A stretch of DNA of 54,362 bases from an uncultured Streptococcus sp. (GCA_934215455.1 CAKPZX010000006.1:1-54362); one strand, 5' to 3'. Numbered from the stretch's first letter, positions 29,912 through 39,498 are shown. A program made the numbers and translations. The notes: generated from the letters alone by a model not told the origin.

Positions 29912-30477
29912 ACCTTCTCCTTTTTGACAGGTATTTCTTTGATGACACGGGCTGGATTCCCTGCAAGGACCACATTGTCTCCAAAAGACTTGGTGACCAC
30001 TGCTCCAGCGCCAGCGACCACATTATCCCCCAGCGTGACACCAGGAAGGATGGTGACGCCTCCTCCTGCCCAGAAGTTGTCTCCAATGGTAATTGGCGCC
30101 CCGTACTCGAGACCCGAGTTGCGCTCGTCTGGATCTAGTGGGTGCAAGGGCGTCAAAAATTGGCAATTGGGACCAATCATGGCATTCTTTCCGATCGTAA
30201 TAGGACAAATATCCAACATGGTCAAATTGTAATTGGCATAAAAATTTTCTCCCAGATGGATGTTGACCCCATAATCCACAAGGACCTGACGATTGAGATA
30301 AAGGTTTTCACCGGTAGATCCAAACCAATCTTTGATCATAGCTACTCCTTTTTTGGGATCCACCTCTTGATTAAAGGCTTCTTGTTTCTCCCGAGAAGTT
30401 TGGGCCAAAGCCCGTAGTTCAGGATCTGACGGTCTGTAAAATTCACCTGCAATCATTTTTTCATATTCACTGGCCAT
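29908..30477 (-). CDS. Sugar O-acetyltransferase (maltose acetyltransferase type)
   Basis: This 189-residue left-handed beta-helix enzyme has an N-terminal Mac domain (EKMIAGEFYRPSDPELRAL) and hexapeptide repeats (GAPITIGDNFWAGGGVTILPGV, GDNVVAGAGAVV, NPARVI). It acetylates sugars such as maltose or glucose with acetyl-CoA; the catalytic His probably lies in LTPLHPLD. ATG 30477 lies behind GGAGG. It is translationally coupled to the nucleoside phosphorylase gene. The physiological substrate is unknown, as for most members. Confidence 0.88.
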   Translation of the reverse strand: MASEYEKMIAGEFYRPSDPELRALAQTSREKQEAFNQEVDPKKGVAMIKDWFGSTGENLYLNRQVLVDYGVNIHLGENFYANYNLTMLDICPITIGKNAMIGPNCQFLTPLHPLDPDERNSGLEYGAPITIGDNFWAGGGVTILPGVTLGDNVVAGAGAVVTKSFGDNVVLAGNPARVIKEIPVKKEKV

Positions 30478-30592
30478 AGGGAACCTCCACCTTATTTTGA
30501 CATATTATAGCAGAATGAACTCTTTAAAACAATCGTCAGAATAAGGTTTTATCGGAAAGAAATTAAAAATACTTAAAATAACGCAAAAACAC

Positions 30593-30622
30593 TTGCATTC
30601 ACTTACAAAAAAAGAGTACAAT
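30593..30622 (+). promoter_or_regulatory. Promoter of the DeoR regulator gene
   Basis: TTGCAT (30593-30598), an 18-bp spacer and TACAAT (30617-30622) precede the ATG at 30654 by 31 bases, with AAGGAG just before it. The 176-bp region is shared with the divergent maa gene. Confidence 0.65.
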
Positions 30623-30653
30623 ACAGATAAGAACAGAAACAAGGAGCAAATAG

Positions 30654-31397
30654 ATGTACCAGGAACAACGGCTCGAAAAAATCTTAGAACTCTTAGAGGA
30701 GAAAAAACAATTATCAGCCAAAGAAATGGTGGACTACTTCAAGGTCTCTAAAGATACCATCCGTAGAGACTTTGCCCTCCTTAGCCAACGCCAGCTGGTC
30801 CGTAGGACCCATGGAGGGCTCCTTCCCTTAAACAAAGAACCCAGCCCTTCTTACCTAGACCGCAGTCAGAAAGCCAACAAGGAAAAGACTAGCATGGCTC
30901 AAAAGGCCCTGCAATTGATCCAAGATGGACAAGTGATCTTTCTCGATGTTTCCACCTCGATGACCCTGCTTGCTGGCTTACTTAATAAGGAAGTCACGGT
31001 CTATTCGCATTCCCTTGACAATGCCATCCAGCTCAGTAACCATTCCCATGTTGATTTTCATCTCTTGGGCGGAAAATTCTACCCTAAAAACCGCTTCTAC
31101 TATGACGCGAATCAAGCACACATACTGGATAATCTTCGCTTTGATCTCGCTTTTTTTGGAGCGAGTAGCTTAGCCAATGGCGAAGTCACCTTTGAGGATG
31201 CTGAAGACGTTGCCGTCAAATCCCTCGTCTTTGAACGATCTCGCACCAAGGTGCTGGTGGCAGAAAGCAGCAAGTTCTCCCAAAATGCCAACTATTATCT
31301 CGCTCGTCTCAAGCAATTTGACTATTGGATTACTGATCAAAAACCAAGCCCTGACATCCTGAAACAAGTCGGCAACGAAACCACTATTCTCTATTAG
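30654..31397 (+). CDS. DeoR/GlpR-family transcriptional regulator
   Basis: The 247-residue protein has an N-terminal DeoR winged helix (RLEKILELLEEKKQLSAKEMVDYFKVSKDTIRRDF). Its C-terminal domain is isomerase-like and binds a sugar phosphate (LDVSTSMTLLA, GGKFYPKNRFYY, FFGASSLANG). Such proteins repress sugar or nucleoside catabolic genes until a phosphosugar is present. The HAD phosphatase gene follows 12 bp later, so an operon with a sugar-phosphate phosphatase is likely. The divergent maa-phosphorylase operon is a possible target; this is inference from position. Confidence 0.88.
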   Translation: MYQEQRLEKILELLEEKKQLSAKEMVDYFKVSKDTIRRDFALLSQRQLVRRTHGGLLPLNKEPSPSYLDRSQKANKEKTSMAQKALQLIQDGQVIFLDVSTSMTLLAGLLNKEVTVYSHSLDNAIQLSNHSHVDFHLLGGKFYPKNRFYYDANQAHILDNLRFDLAFFGASSLANGEVTFEDAEDVAVKSLVFERSRTKVLVAESSKFSQNANYYLARLKQFDYWITDQKPSPDILKQVGNETTILY

Positions 31398-31409
31398 GAG
31401 GTAATCTTT

Positions 31410-32219
31410 ATGTCTCACATTCGTCTCATCATCAGCGATATCGATGGCACCATCTTAAATGACCACCATCAGATTGACCCAGAGTTGGCAGCATTGATCC
31501 CGGATTTAAAGCGTGAAGAGATTCCTTTCGTGCTAGCCTCTGCTCGCTCTCCAAAAGGAATGGCACCCATTGCCGAAGAGCTCGGCATAGAAGACTGTCC
31601 CATGGCCTGCTACAACGGGGCCTTGATCCAAAAAGGAGAGCAGGTTCTTTTTGAGCATCCTTTGAACAAGAATGAAGCTCGTCAGTTTATCAACTGGGCC
31701 AACCAACACTTCCCTCAGGTTTCCATCAACCTCTATAGTGGAAAAGACTGGATGACCGATCGCCTTGACAAATGGAGCCAAGAGGAAGCCCGAATTACAG
31801 GGGAAAAACCTCTCGTTCTTCCCCTATTGGATCCTTTGCATGATACGACAAAACCCCTCCACAAATTGCTCTTAATTGGAGAAGCAGAAGAGATCCAAGC
31901 TCTCTATCGCTCTATTTCTGCCGACGACTTCCCTTCTACCGCCTTTTATCTCTCCAAAGCCAACTACCTAGAAGTCACGGCTAAGCACGTTTCCAAAGAA
32001 GATGCTTTGGTTGAGCTCGCCAACCACTACCACTTGAGCTTAAAAGAAGTCCTCACCATGGGAGACAACTTCAACGACCTCCCTATGCTCAAAAAAGCAG
32101 GCATCGGGGTCGCTATGGGCAATGCCCCACAAGAAGTAAAAGACGGAGCAACTGTCGTAACAAAAACCAACAATGAAAACGGGGCTGGACAAGCGGTTGA
32201 AACCTATGCCCTGATCTAG
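31410..32219 (+). CDS. Cof-type HAD phosphatase
   Basis: The 269-residue protein is a HAD hydrolase of the Cof (IIB cap) group. Motif I is ISDIDGTILND with the nucleophile and acid/base aspartates. The C-terminal GDNFNDLPML is motif IV and binds magnesium, and AMGNAPQEVKDGA follows. Members dephosphorylate sugar phosphates or FMN/PLP. It is co-transcribed with the DeoR regulator, and ATG 31410 is behind TAGGAGG. Specificity cannot be assigned. Confidence 0.9.
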   Translation: MSHIRLIISDIDGTILNDHHQIDPELAALIPDLKREEIPFVLASARSPKGMAPIAEELGIEDCPMACYNGALIQKGEQVLFEHPLNKNEARQFINWANQHFPQVSINLYSGKDWMTDRLDKWSQEEARITGEKPLVLPLLDPLHDTTKPLHKLLLIGEAEEIQALYRSISADDFPSTAFYLSKANYLEVTAKHVSKEDALVELANHYHLSLKEVLTMGDNFNDLPMLKKAGIGVAMGNAPQEVKDGATVVTKTNNENGAGQAVETYALI

Positions 32220-32248
32220 AAAACCATTCTAAATAGAACTATTTAATT

Positions 32249-32306
32249 AAACTGCATTCCTCAGCTAGATTTTTTCAGTCTAACTATAGGGTGCAGTTTA
32301 TTTTTG
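32249..32306 (+). terminator. Terminator of the DeoR-HAD operon
   Basis: AAACTGCA (32249-32256) and TGCAGTTT (32292-32299) close a long hairpin with a partly paired interior. It is followed by ATTTTTG. The 32307-32432 stretch holds no recognisable feature. Confidence 0.7.
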
Positions 32307-32432
32307 CAAAGGTTCAAATCATATTTGACCAAAAATCTGCTATTCCTGTTTCAAAAAGATTATAAAGACTTAAACTAAGTGCCTAGTCATGCAAAAACTC
32401 GAAAGTCATCATATACTGTTTAAAACTAATAG

Positions 32433-34967
32433 TCATTTCGATAATCTCTTTACTTTGCGATTATCAACTCTATAAATGGCTAACATATCTAGTATAAGCC
32501 ATGTATCACGGGGATAAGCAACATATCGTGGTGACCAGATTGGATTAAACTTTTGTTTATATTGTCTAAGACCACTAAAAGAATAGAAGCGATTGGTAAA
32601 GGCATAGATGAGATAAGCCACTTTTTCCTGTAAGAAACTATGTTTCTCAGTTCCTACATTTGACAATGGCGCCATACCTAAATCAAAGAAGGTAACTCCT
32701 TCTTCTTTAAAATGAAGTAATAATTTTACAAAAAGATAATCCATGATACCATTGGGGGCTGTCTTTAAGTCGTAACGCATCAGGTCAATGCTTGCTTCGT
32801 TAGGTCCATTGCTAGCTAAAAAGGTAACGAAAGCCTGAATGTTATCTTCCTCATCACTTACAAGAGCTATTGGAGCTAATTGAATGTACTTTTCATCAAA
32901 ATAGCCAAGTGAAAAACCTTTTTCTTGGCGACCATCTAGCCAACTATCAGATATTTCTTTTAGGGTATTAAGCATCTTTTTATCAAAAGGCGGTTGTAAT
33001 ACTTGAAATTGATATCCTTTATTTTCTAGCTTATTCACAACCGTTCTAAACTTCTTCCCGTGTTTTCCTTCAGTTGTAAATTCATCGAGTGATACCTGAG
33101 CAGTCTCACCAAACTTCATAAAGTCGTATCCATATTCATGAAGTAAAAGGGTTGTTTCTTGATTAACTTCATAGAAAATAACAGAGATATTTGCATCCTC
33201 AGCTTCTGCTAGAAACTGTGATAAGCCCTTTTCTAAGTAGCCTGAGTGTGCTAGTGGATCCGACATAACAACACACTTGTTATTTTCAATTGCAAATTGG
33301 AAAACAACTTTGTCTTGACCATCCTCCTGGTACCAATAAAGATATTTATCACCTAAAAAAGCTAAGGCAGCATCTAAATTTAAATTTGGGATTGTTGCGA
33401 TAAAGTCTTGATATCGTTGTTTATCGAAAACTTCTCCGAAGTTCTCTTTAATTTTATTACTTTCACGAAGAACCAAAACATACAAAATGACCAATATCAG
33501 AGATAAACCAAGAAAATGAATCCAGTGTGTAACCAGATGAGAGAGATGTTTTAACTTAAACACATGATGTGGATTCAAATGTCCTAACAAAACAAGCGTC
33601 AAGAAGAAACTACCACCAATATAGGATATATCTTTATAACAATCTTCCCAAGCATAAATATAATGTCTGCGAACAAATGTATCCTTATTCCACCATACGA
33701 GAAACAAGAGAACCATTAAGAAAAGACTACTTGGTAATGAAAAACTACCAATATTCAAATAAACAAGACTTACTAGCCCTAGGACAGTAGCCAGTGTTAA
33801 CGTAAATTTTAAACGTCGTTTAACTAATCTTGCTAAAAGGAAGAACAGAACACCAAGAACAATACTAGGAAGTTGAAAAACAAACTGTCCAGTGCTAGGT
33901 GTAAGTTCTCTAAGCAAAGGAAGATGTCCTAATTCTTGAGGAACTATAGCTGAAACGATAAGAAAGAAACCAAAGAGTCGCAACCCCCAAACCAATACTA
34001 TAGCGGATAAGGCCTCAATGACCTTTTGAGGAATTCCTAAATATTTCTCATTAAGTCGTCCACCCATATTCTTTAAGAATAAAACTACTCCTAAACAAAA
34101 AGGGAGAATATAATAGAATAACCTAAATACAAGTAACCAACTCAGTGCCTGAGCCTTATCAATCCCAAGACCAACTAAACCAGATACCATAATTAAATCG
34201 AAACTACCAAGACTACCAGGAATCATTGATATAATTCCGATTGTAATAGCAATCATAAAGAGGGGAATCACATCGTAAATTGGTAAATTATAGCCCAAAA
34301 TATACCCAACCAGGAGGAAAAAGCTTATTACACAAGCCCAATCAAGGGCAGAAGCTAATACTAAAGATAAAATTGTCTTTCCACCCAGCTGGCCAAAATA
34401 GGCCCAATTTTTTCTATTTGAAACAAATAAAACAATTGGGAGATAGAGACTAGCTCCTAAAAGGACTGGCCAATACTGCTTAATACCAATTGATAAAGGG
34501 AATAAACCTGTCAAAACCAAGCTTATCAGGGCAAACAGTGAAAATCCACTCATGAAATAAGGAATGACACGAGAAATGCCCTGCATACTTTTTTCAGGTC
34601 GTTCTTCATCTCCATAGAAAGAATATCGTAAACCAATATCTACCAAGCCGGCAAAGCCAATCATATTATTCAAGCTATTAATGGTCCAGCTAGTTTCTAG
34701 TAAGTAAGATAATTTTTGTTTCTGATTTAGCTCTTTATTTAAGATACTATCATAGAAGATCATTGGCGCAACAGCCATAAAACCAAACAATGCTAAAAAG
34801 ATGACATTTAGTGGAGACAGTTTCCCCAGTATTTCTACAATCTTATCAAACGAAATCGTCTTAAAAAGTCTAGTTATCTCTACAATAACTAGACTAGCAA
34901 TAGATAGAAATAAAACGAGTTTGATAAGTGTTTGCCATTTTTTAACCCAATTTAAAAACATTTGCAA
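32433..34967 (-). CDS. mprF: Phosphatidylglycerol lysyltransferase (MprF-like)
   Basis: The 844-residue protein has the two-part architecture of MprF. An N-terminal multi-span membrane region (about 1-510) acts as a lipid flippase. A cytoplasmic C-terminal DUF2156/GNAT-like domain (about 515-844) transfers an amino acid, usually lysine, from tRNA to phosphatidylglycerol. Motifs seen include GGRLNEKYLG in the membrane part and FAIENNKCVVMSDPL and DLMRYD...GIMDYLFVKLL in the synthase part. Lysinylation gives resistance to cationic peptides and acid. TTG 34967 is favoured by the AAAGGAG spacing; ATG 34961 is an alternative. It begins 12 bp after mleP and looks more AT-rich than its neighbours. 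Confidence 0.92.
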   Translation of the reverse strand: MQMFLNWVKKWQTLIKLVLFLSIASLVIVEITRLFKTISFDKIVEILGKLSPLNVIFLALFGFMAVAPMIFYDSILNKELNQKQKLSYLLETSWTINSLNNMIGFAGLVDIGLRYSFYGDEERPEKSMQGISRVIPYFMSGFSLFALISLVLTGLFPLSIGIKQYWPVLLGASLYLPIVLFVSNRKNWAYFGQLGGKTILSLVLASALDWACVISFFLLVGYILGYNLPIYDVIPLFMIAITIGIISMIPGSLGSFDLIMVSGLVGLGIDKAQALSWLLVFRLFYYILPFCLGVVLFLKNMGGRLNEKYLGIPQKVIEALSAIVLVWGLRLFGFFLIVSAIVPQELGHLPLLRELTPSTGQFVFQLPSIVLGVLFFLLARLVKRRLKFTLTLATVLGLVSLVYLNIGSFSLPSSLFLMVLLFLVWWNKDTFVRRHYIYAWEDCYKDISYIGGSFFLTLVLLGHLNPHHVFKLKHLSHLVTHWIHFLGLSLILVILYVLVLRESNKIKENFGEVFDKQRYQDFIATIPNLNLDAALAFLGDKYLYWYQEDGQDKVVFQFAIENNKCVVMSDPLAHSGYLEKGLSQFLAEAEDANISVIFYEVNQETTLLLHEYGYDFMKFGETAQVSLDEFTTEGKHGKKFRTVVNKLENKGYQFQVLQPPFDKKMLNTLKEISDSWLDGRQEKGFSLGYFDEKYIQLAPIALVSDEEDNIQAFVTFLASNGPNEASIDLMRYDLKTAPNGIMDYLFVKLLLHFKEEGVTFFDLGMAPLSNVGTEKHSFLQEKVAYLIYAFTNRFYSFSGLRQYKQKFNPIWSPRYVAYPRDTWLILDMLAIYRVDNRKVKRLSK

Positions 34968-34979
34968 ACTCTACTCCTT

Positions 34980-35927
34980 TTATCCTAATAATGTCTGTAA
35001 AATCGGAATCACAATCACAAATAAAACCGTACTGAGAGTGACCACATTCGTTGAAAACTCAACATCGCCTTTACCTTGATTGGCAAGGATAGGAAGAACT
35101 GCCAAGGCTGGTGTTGCAGATTGAATCATAAAGGTTCTAAATTCTGGTGCTACCATATTTGGAGAGAAGAACTTCAGAACCAAGAGCATGATGACCGGTG
35201 CAAGGATAAAACGGCCAACCAGTGTGATAATGGTATCTTTATCAAAGCGAATGGTCTTAAGCCCTGCCTTCGCTAGGACGATACCAATATAGACAAGTGA
35301 TAATGGCGTTGTTAAACTACCAATATAGGTCAAGGTACTTTCCGCAAAACTTGGGACAGGAATACGTAACACCAAAAATACGAGGGCTACGAGAAATCCT
35401 AATAAAGGAGCGGGGAAGAGCTTCTTCCAATTAAATTTTTGAGCCTGTTTTGAAGCCCCTTCTTTGCTATCAGAAGTCATCAGATAGACACCTAAGGTCC
35501 AAGTAGAGACAGTATTTGTAATATAATACACCAAGAAGTAAGGAAGGGCTTGATTTCCAAATAGAGCAATATTTAAAGGCAAACCAATGAAAATAGTATT
35601 GGCATTGACAAAGGTATTAATCATGGTTCCTCGGCGTCCTGGGCGCACTCTAAAAACTTTCACCGCGATAAAGGCCGCTAGGTAACCAAGAATGAAGGCG
35701 ATAAACGTATACAACAAACCGCCAGACAAGCTAATCAGCTTATCTAAAGTTAGATATTTAAGAACAGAGGTAAAAATTGCCACAGGCATGGCCACATTCA
35801 TAATGAGTTTAGATAAGTCATTTCCGAAACTCTCTTGGAACCAACCACGGACTTGCAAGAAGTAACCAAGAATGATGATGACGATAATGGGTACAATACT
35901 CTGAATTGAAGTTAAAAAGATTTCCAT
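34980..35927 (-). CDS. mleP: Malate permease, AEC family
   Basis: The 315-residue membrane protein belongs to the auxin efflux carrier (AEC) family, with about 10 helices in two 5-helix halves. The N-terminal VPIIVIIILGYFLQVRGWF and the conserved NTIFIGLPLNIALFG crossing motif in the middle are visible. Its position directly after the malolactic enzyme gene assigns malate uptake (or malate/lactate exchange). It is separated from mleA by 83 bp containing a terminator-like hairpin. mprF follows after 12 bp. A paralogue is found at 52919-53857. Confidence 0.88.
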   Translation of the reverse strand: MEIFLTSIQSIVPIIVIIILGYFLQVRGWFQESFGNDLSKLIMNVAMPVAIFTSVLKYLTLDKLISLSGGLLYTFIAFILGYLAAFIAVKVFRVRPGRRGTMINTFVNANTIFIGLPLNIALFGNQALPYFLVYYITNTVSTWTLGVYLMTSDSKEGASKQAQKFNWKKLFPAPLLGFLVALVFLVLRIPVPSFAESTLTYIGSLTTPLSLVYIGIVLAKAGLKTIRFDKDTIITLVGRFILAPVIMLLVLKFFSPNMVAPEFRTFMIQSATPALAVLPILANQGKGDVEFSTNVVTLSTVLFVIVIPILQTLLG

Positions 35928-35958
35928 AATCTCCCTTTCTATATATTAGGATATACAG

Positions 35959-35997
35959 TAAAAGGCGTACGAGGCATCTAGTCGCACTCGTACACCT
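35959..35997 (-). terminator. Terminator/attenuator between mleA and mleP
   Basis: On the minus strand AGGTGTACGAG (35997-35987) pairs with CTCGTACGCCT (35973-35963) as an 11-bp stem with one G-U pair, followed by TTTT. It lies 14 bases after the mleA stop. Partial read-through would lower mleP and mprF relative to mleA. Confidence 0.75.
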
Positions 35998-36010
35998 CCA
36001 TTAAATTTAC

Positions 36011-37636
36011 TTATTTATATTCTGGATACCATTTCAAATCACGGACTGCTTTAGCCATATCTGTTTCTTCAGCACGTGCAAGACCTTGTTCTTGTGCTTT
36101 TTTAGCAACTGCTTCTGCTACTTTGATAGAAACATCAGCTACATACTTGAATGGAGGTAAGACTGGTGCTCCTGGTTCGCCTGGATTGACAATACCACTC
36201 AATGAATGTGCGGCAGCTCCAATCATTTCATCCGTCAAAAGACTCGCTTCAGAAGCCAGCATACCAAGTCCAAGACCTGGGTAAATCAAGGCATTATTCG
36301 CTTGACCAATCACGTAGTCCACACCTTTATAGGAAACTGTACCAGCTGGAATTCCTGTCGCAACAAATGCTTTTCCGTCTGACCATTCGATCAAATCTTT
36401 GGCACTTGCCTCAGCTAGTTTGGTTGGGTTTGACAATGGGAAAATGATAGGACGTTCTGTGTTTTCACACATAGCTTCTACAATTTCTTTTGTGAAGGTA
36501 TTTGGCTGAGTTGAAGTTCCCACAAGAATCGTTGGTTTAACCGTCTTCACTACTTCAAGAAGGTCCGTCAACTTGTCTGCATTGGCAAAATCAGAGCGTT
36601 TCTTAGCAAATGGTTTTTGTTCCGGAGTTAGGTCGTCCATGTCATCAAAGAGGAGACCTTGTTTATCCACCATAAAGAAGCGTTTATAAGCTTCTTCTTC
36701 AGGCAGACCTTCACTAACCATTTCGCGAAGCACACGAGAGGCAATCCCTGCACCAGCAGTTCCACCACCATAGCAGAGGTAAACTTGATCCGTTAATTTT
36801 TCACCTGTAATATCCAATGAACCAAAGATACCTCCAAGGGTTACGATACCAGTTCCTTGGATATCATCATTAAAGGTTGGAATTTGCTTCCGGTATTTTT
36901 CAAGGATGTTGGCAGCATTTAAGCGACCGAAATCTTCCCAGTGAAGGTAGAGTTTAGGGAAAAGACGTTCTGCAGTTTGAACAAATTGATCGATAAAATC
37001 ATAGTAACGATCACCACGCACACGTTCGTGACGATTTCCTAAGTAATTAGGATTGTTACGCAATTCTTCACGGTTAGTACCTGCGTCAATGACCAAAGGA
37101 AGTACCATTGAAGGATCAATTCCTGCAGCCCCAGTATAGACCATCAGTTTCCCAACAGAAATATCGACACCATTTGTACCCCAGTCACCAATACCGAGAA
37201 TACCTTCTGCATCTGTCACAACAATAAGACGAATTTCACGATCACCCGCTGCATTTTTCAAAGTTGCTTCGATATTTTCAGGGTGATTGATGTCAAGATA
37301 GGCCGCATATTGTGGGTCTACAAAAAGATCGCTATAGCCTTCGATGGTATCGGCAATGGTTGGATCATAGACAATGGGATTAAATTCTTCCAAATGTTGA
37401 GCAAATAGGTAATAGAAGAGAGTACGGTTGGTATTAAAGATTTCCATTAAGAACAACCGTTTTTCCAAATCGTTGACCTTCGTTTGCATTTGCGCATAAG
37501 TCTGCGCTGCTTGTTCTTCAATAGTTTGAACGTAAGGTGGTAGGAGGCCAATAAGACCTAGTTTCTGACGTTCTTCCAAAGTAAAGGCAGTTCCTTTATT
37601 GAGGAAAGGGTTGTTTAAAATATCATGTGCAGTCAT
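36011..37636 (-). CDS. mleA: Malolactic enzyme
   Basis: The 541-residue NAD- and Mn-dependent enzyme decarboxylates L-malate directly to L-lactate and CO2. This consumes a proton and raises cell pH. It belongs to the malic enzyme family: [20 protein letters not shown] near the N-terminus, [15 protein letters not shown], and a dinucleotide motif [14 protein letters not shown]. Two ATG codons are adjacent (37639 and 37636); the second has better spacing to AAGGAGG and gives the standard 541-residue length. A TATAAT box with an upstream TG (37670-37665 on the minus strand) lies about 30 bp before the start. Neighbouring mleP and mleR support the malolactic over the malic-enzyme assignment. Confidence 0.93.
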   Translation of the reverse strand: MTAHDILNNPFLNKGTAFTLEERQKLGLIGLLPPYVQTIEEQAAQTYAQMQTKVNDLEKRLFLMEIFNTNRTLFYYLFAQHLEEFNPIVYDPTIADTIEGYSDLFVDPQYAAYLDINHPENIEATLKNAAGDREIRLIVVTDAEGILGIGDWGTNGVDISVGKLMVYTGAAGIDPSMVLPLVIDAGTNREELRNNPNYLGNRHERVRGDRYYDFIDQFVQTAERLFPKLYLHWEDFGRLNAANILEKYRKQIPTFNDDIQGTGIVTLGGIFGSLDITGEKLTDQVYLCYGGGTAGAGIASRVLREMVSEGLPEEEAYKRFFMVDKQGLLFDDMDDLTPEQKPFAKKRSDFANADKLTDLLEVVKTVKPTILVGTSTQPNTFTKEIVEAMCENTERPIIFPLSNPTKLAEASAKDLIEWSDGKAFVATGIPAGTVSYKGVDYVIGQANNALIYPGLGLGMLASEASLLTDEMIGAAAHSLSGIVNPGEPGAPVLPPFKYVADVSIKVAEAVAKKAQEQGLARAEETDMAKAVRDLKWYPEYK

Positions 37637-37700
37637 CATGTGACCTCCTTATTTAGTTTATTCTATTATACCACTTTTTTGCTTTAAATGACACTTTCTT

Positions 37701-37993
37701 CTATATATGATACAATAGTACTGAATTAGACAATGACTGTTCAGGCGATGCAACCGAAAATGATGCGATTTCTAGAGATAACAAACTAGTCGGTCTATCC
37801 ATACTTCCTAAATAGTCATGGTCATCTCTTAAAGAAGCGCGTTCCTTTCCATCTTTTAGAAGGCTATTCTCATCAAAAGATCCACTGTTTTCAGGAACTC
37901 TTTTTTCTCCTTATGATGCTCAAGCCCTATAAAAGCCATTGATAATAAATCTAAAATATGTTCGTTATAAGATACTTTGTTTTGTTTAAGGTG
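37701..37993 (-). pseudogene. Possible decayed gene remnant upstream of mleA
   Basis: On the minus strand, 37993-37856 reads as about 45 open codons (including HILDLLSMAFIGLEHH). A second frame, offset after an A6 run, reads on with RVPENSGSFDENSLL to a stop at 37701. Joined by one frameshift they would form the C-terminal ~110 residues of a protein with balanced composition, but no start or ribosome site remains. It may equally be chance. No family is recognised. Confidence 0.3.
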
Positions 37994-38028
37994 TTATTTT
38001 TGTCATTTAAAACTTGTATTCTGGTTAC

Positions 38029-38379
38029 ATGAAAACAAAACATTTTTTACAACGGTATATAGCGCAAAAGGTCAAATATTTGCGAAAAAAACAAAACATG
38101 AGTCAAGAGGAGCTATCGGAACGGGCAGATCTTGGATTAAAATACATCAATCAATTGGAAAATCAAAACGTGAATCTGACCATTCACAGTCTTGAAAAAA
38201 TCATTGTCGCTCTTGAGTTAACGCCTGAAGAATTCTTCAATTTTGATTCACTTGAATTATCTTCGAATCCTAACGACAGTCTTTCACTTAAGAGAGTAAA
38301 TATGAAAATTAAGCAACTTCCAGTTGGAAAAAGGGAGAAGATCCTAACGATTTTCGAAGATCTTTTAGATAGCCTTTAA
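38029..38379 (+). CDS. XRE-family transcriptional regulator
   Basis: The 116-residue protein has an N-terminal Cro/CI helix-turn-helix (KVKYLRKKQNMSQEELSERADLGLKYINQLENQNVNLTIHSLEKI) and a short C-terminal tail of unknown role. The ATG at 38029 has no Shine-Dalgarno sequence. A -10-like TATTCT (38017-38022) sits so that transcription would start at or next to the A of ATG, as in leaderless CI-type repressor mRNAs. A TTG at 38014 is in frame but overlaps that box. It lies between mleA (divergent) and mleR (same direction, 111 bp on), so a role in malolactic control or autoregulation is possible. Confidence 0.85.
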   Translation: MKTKHFLQRYIAQKVKYLRKKQNMSQEELSERADLGLKYINQLENQNVNLTIHSLEKIIVALELTPEEFFNFDSLELSSNPNDSLSLKRVNMKIKQLPVGKREKILTIFEDLLDSL

Positions 38380-38490
38380 TTGTCCTCTGACTCACCTCAG
38401 ATTGTAACAAACAAAAAATCATATAGTCAAATTCGCTATCACGGATAATTTTTTCTTATCCATGTCTGTCTATTTAGAAGAGGGAGCCCA

Positions 38491-39366
38491 ATGAATCTTA
38501 AGGACTTTTATTATTTTCTTGATCTTAGTCAACAGCAATCCTTTACTGGGGTCGCCCAAAAACACGGGATCAGTCAACCATCCGTTTCCTATGCGATTAA
38601 ACGACTAGAAAAGGAATTTCACTGTCAATTAATCGCGCACGATCCTTCTCATCGTACTTTCAAATTGACGCCCCAAGGAGAAATCTTGCTACGACATATT
38701 CAAAAGGTCTTACCTGAGATTCAAGGGGCCAAAAAAGAGATACTCCGGAGTCTTTCTCAATTCAATACGATTGGTTTCCCACCAATCATCATTGACTATC
38801 TTGTCCGAAAGCAACCCGCCTTTATCAGTAATGTTGCAGCTCTTCAAAGTATCCATCCTGTCCAAGAAGGATCTGTTGAACTTTTAGAAATGCTTTCCAA
38901 AGGAGAACTAGATGCTAGTTTTTTAGGGAGTTTAGAACCGATTAAAGACCATCGCTTCCAGGTAAGAGAAATGGCCAAACGAGATCTCTTCTATATCCTT
39001 CATCACAACCATCCACTAGCCTCAAAAAAAGTATTACATTTTTCAGACGTCATCGATGAAGATTTTATCATTCCAGATGAGCACTTTGTCCATTTAAAAG
39101 CCTTTGAACTGTTGAATGAGCGCTATCACCATGAGGCTACGCCCTTCTTTCAGACGGATGATATTCAGCTTCTAAAACAACTCCTTCGTAAACAAGTGGG
39201 GATCAGTTTACTAGCAGATCTTGCACTAACAGATGATGAAGAGGAATTGATTGCCATTCCGATGGATGAAGACGAACGGATCAGCTTTTACGTTTCATTA
39301 GTCGAACCGAAGGAAAGCAATCTCAAACCGGAGGTCATCCAATTCTTTGAAAAATTACTAAACTAG
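38491..39366 (+). CDS. mleR: LysR-family regulator of malolactic genes
   Basis: The 291-residue protein is a LysR-type regulator. It has an N-terminal HTH (FYYFLDLSQQQSFTGVAQKHGISQPSVSYAIKRLEKEF) and a co-inducer domain from about residue 90. The neighbouring malolactic enzyme and malate permease genes mark it as MleR, which in lactic acid bacteria activates mle genes in response to malate or low pH. The ATG at 38491 follows AGAGGGAG. Unlike the simple mleR/mleA divergent pair of other lactic acid bacteria, an XRE gene lies between them here. A terminator follows at 39460-39498. Confidence 0.85.
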   Translation: MNLKDFYYFLDLSQQQSFTGVAQKHGISQPSVSYAIKRLEKEFHCQLIAHDPSHRTFKLTPQGEILLRHIQKVLPEIQGAKKEILRSLSQFNTIGFPPIIIDYLVRKQPAFISNVAALQSIHPVQEGSVELLEMLSKGELDASFLGSLEPIKDHRFQVREMAKRDLFYILHHNHPLASKKVLHFSDVIDEDFIIPDEHFVHLKAFELLNERYHHEATPFFQTDDIQLLKQLLRKQVGISLLADLALTDDEEELIAIPMDEDERISFYVSLVEPKESNLKPEVIQFFEKLLN

Positions 39367-39459
39367 TTGTAGTCTTTGTTCTTAGTGCTAATGCAGCAAC
39401 ATAAAAAAAGTGACTAGCTAGTATTTTTTACGACTAAAAAATATAGTAGAAATGCCGAT

Positions 39460-39498
39460 AAAATAAGGATTCCTGCAAATTGCTAGGAATCCTATTTT
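39460..39498 (+). terminator. mleR terminator
   Basis: AGGATTCCT (39466-39474) and AGGAATCCT (39485-39493) form a perfect 9-bp stem with a 10-base loop. It has A-rich upstream and ATTTTC downstream flanks. The stretch 39367-39465 holds no gene. Confidence 0.85.

Noticed and set aside
30654..32219. Assigning the DeoR-HAD pair to fructose or lactose control
   Set aside because: No sugar transporter or kinase gene is adjacent, so no specific sugar can be supported.
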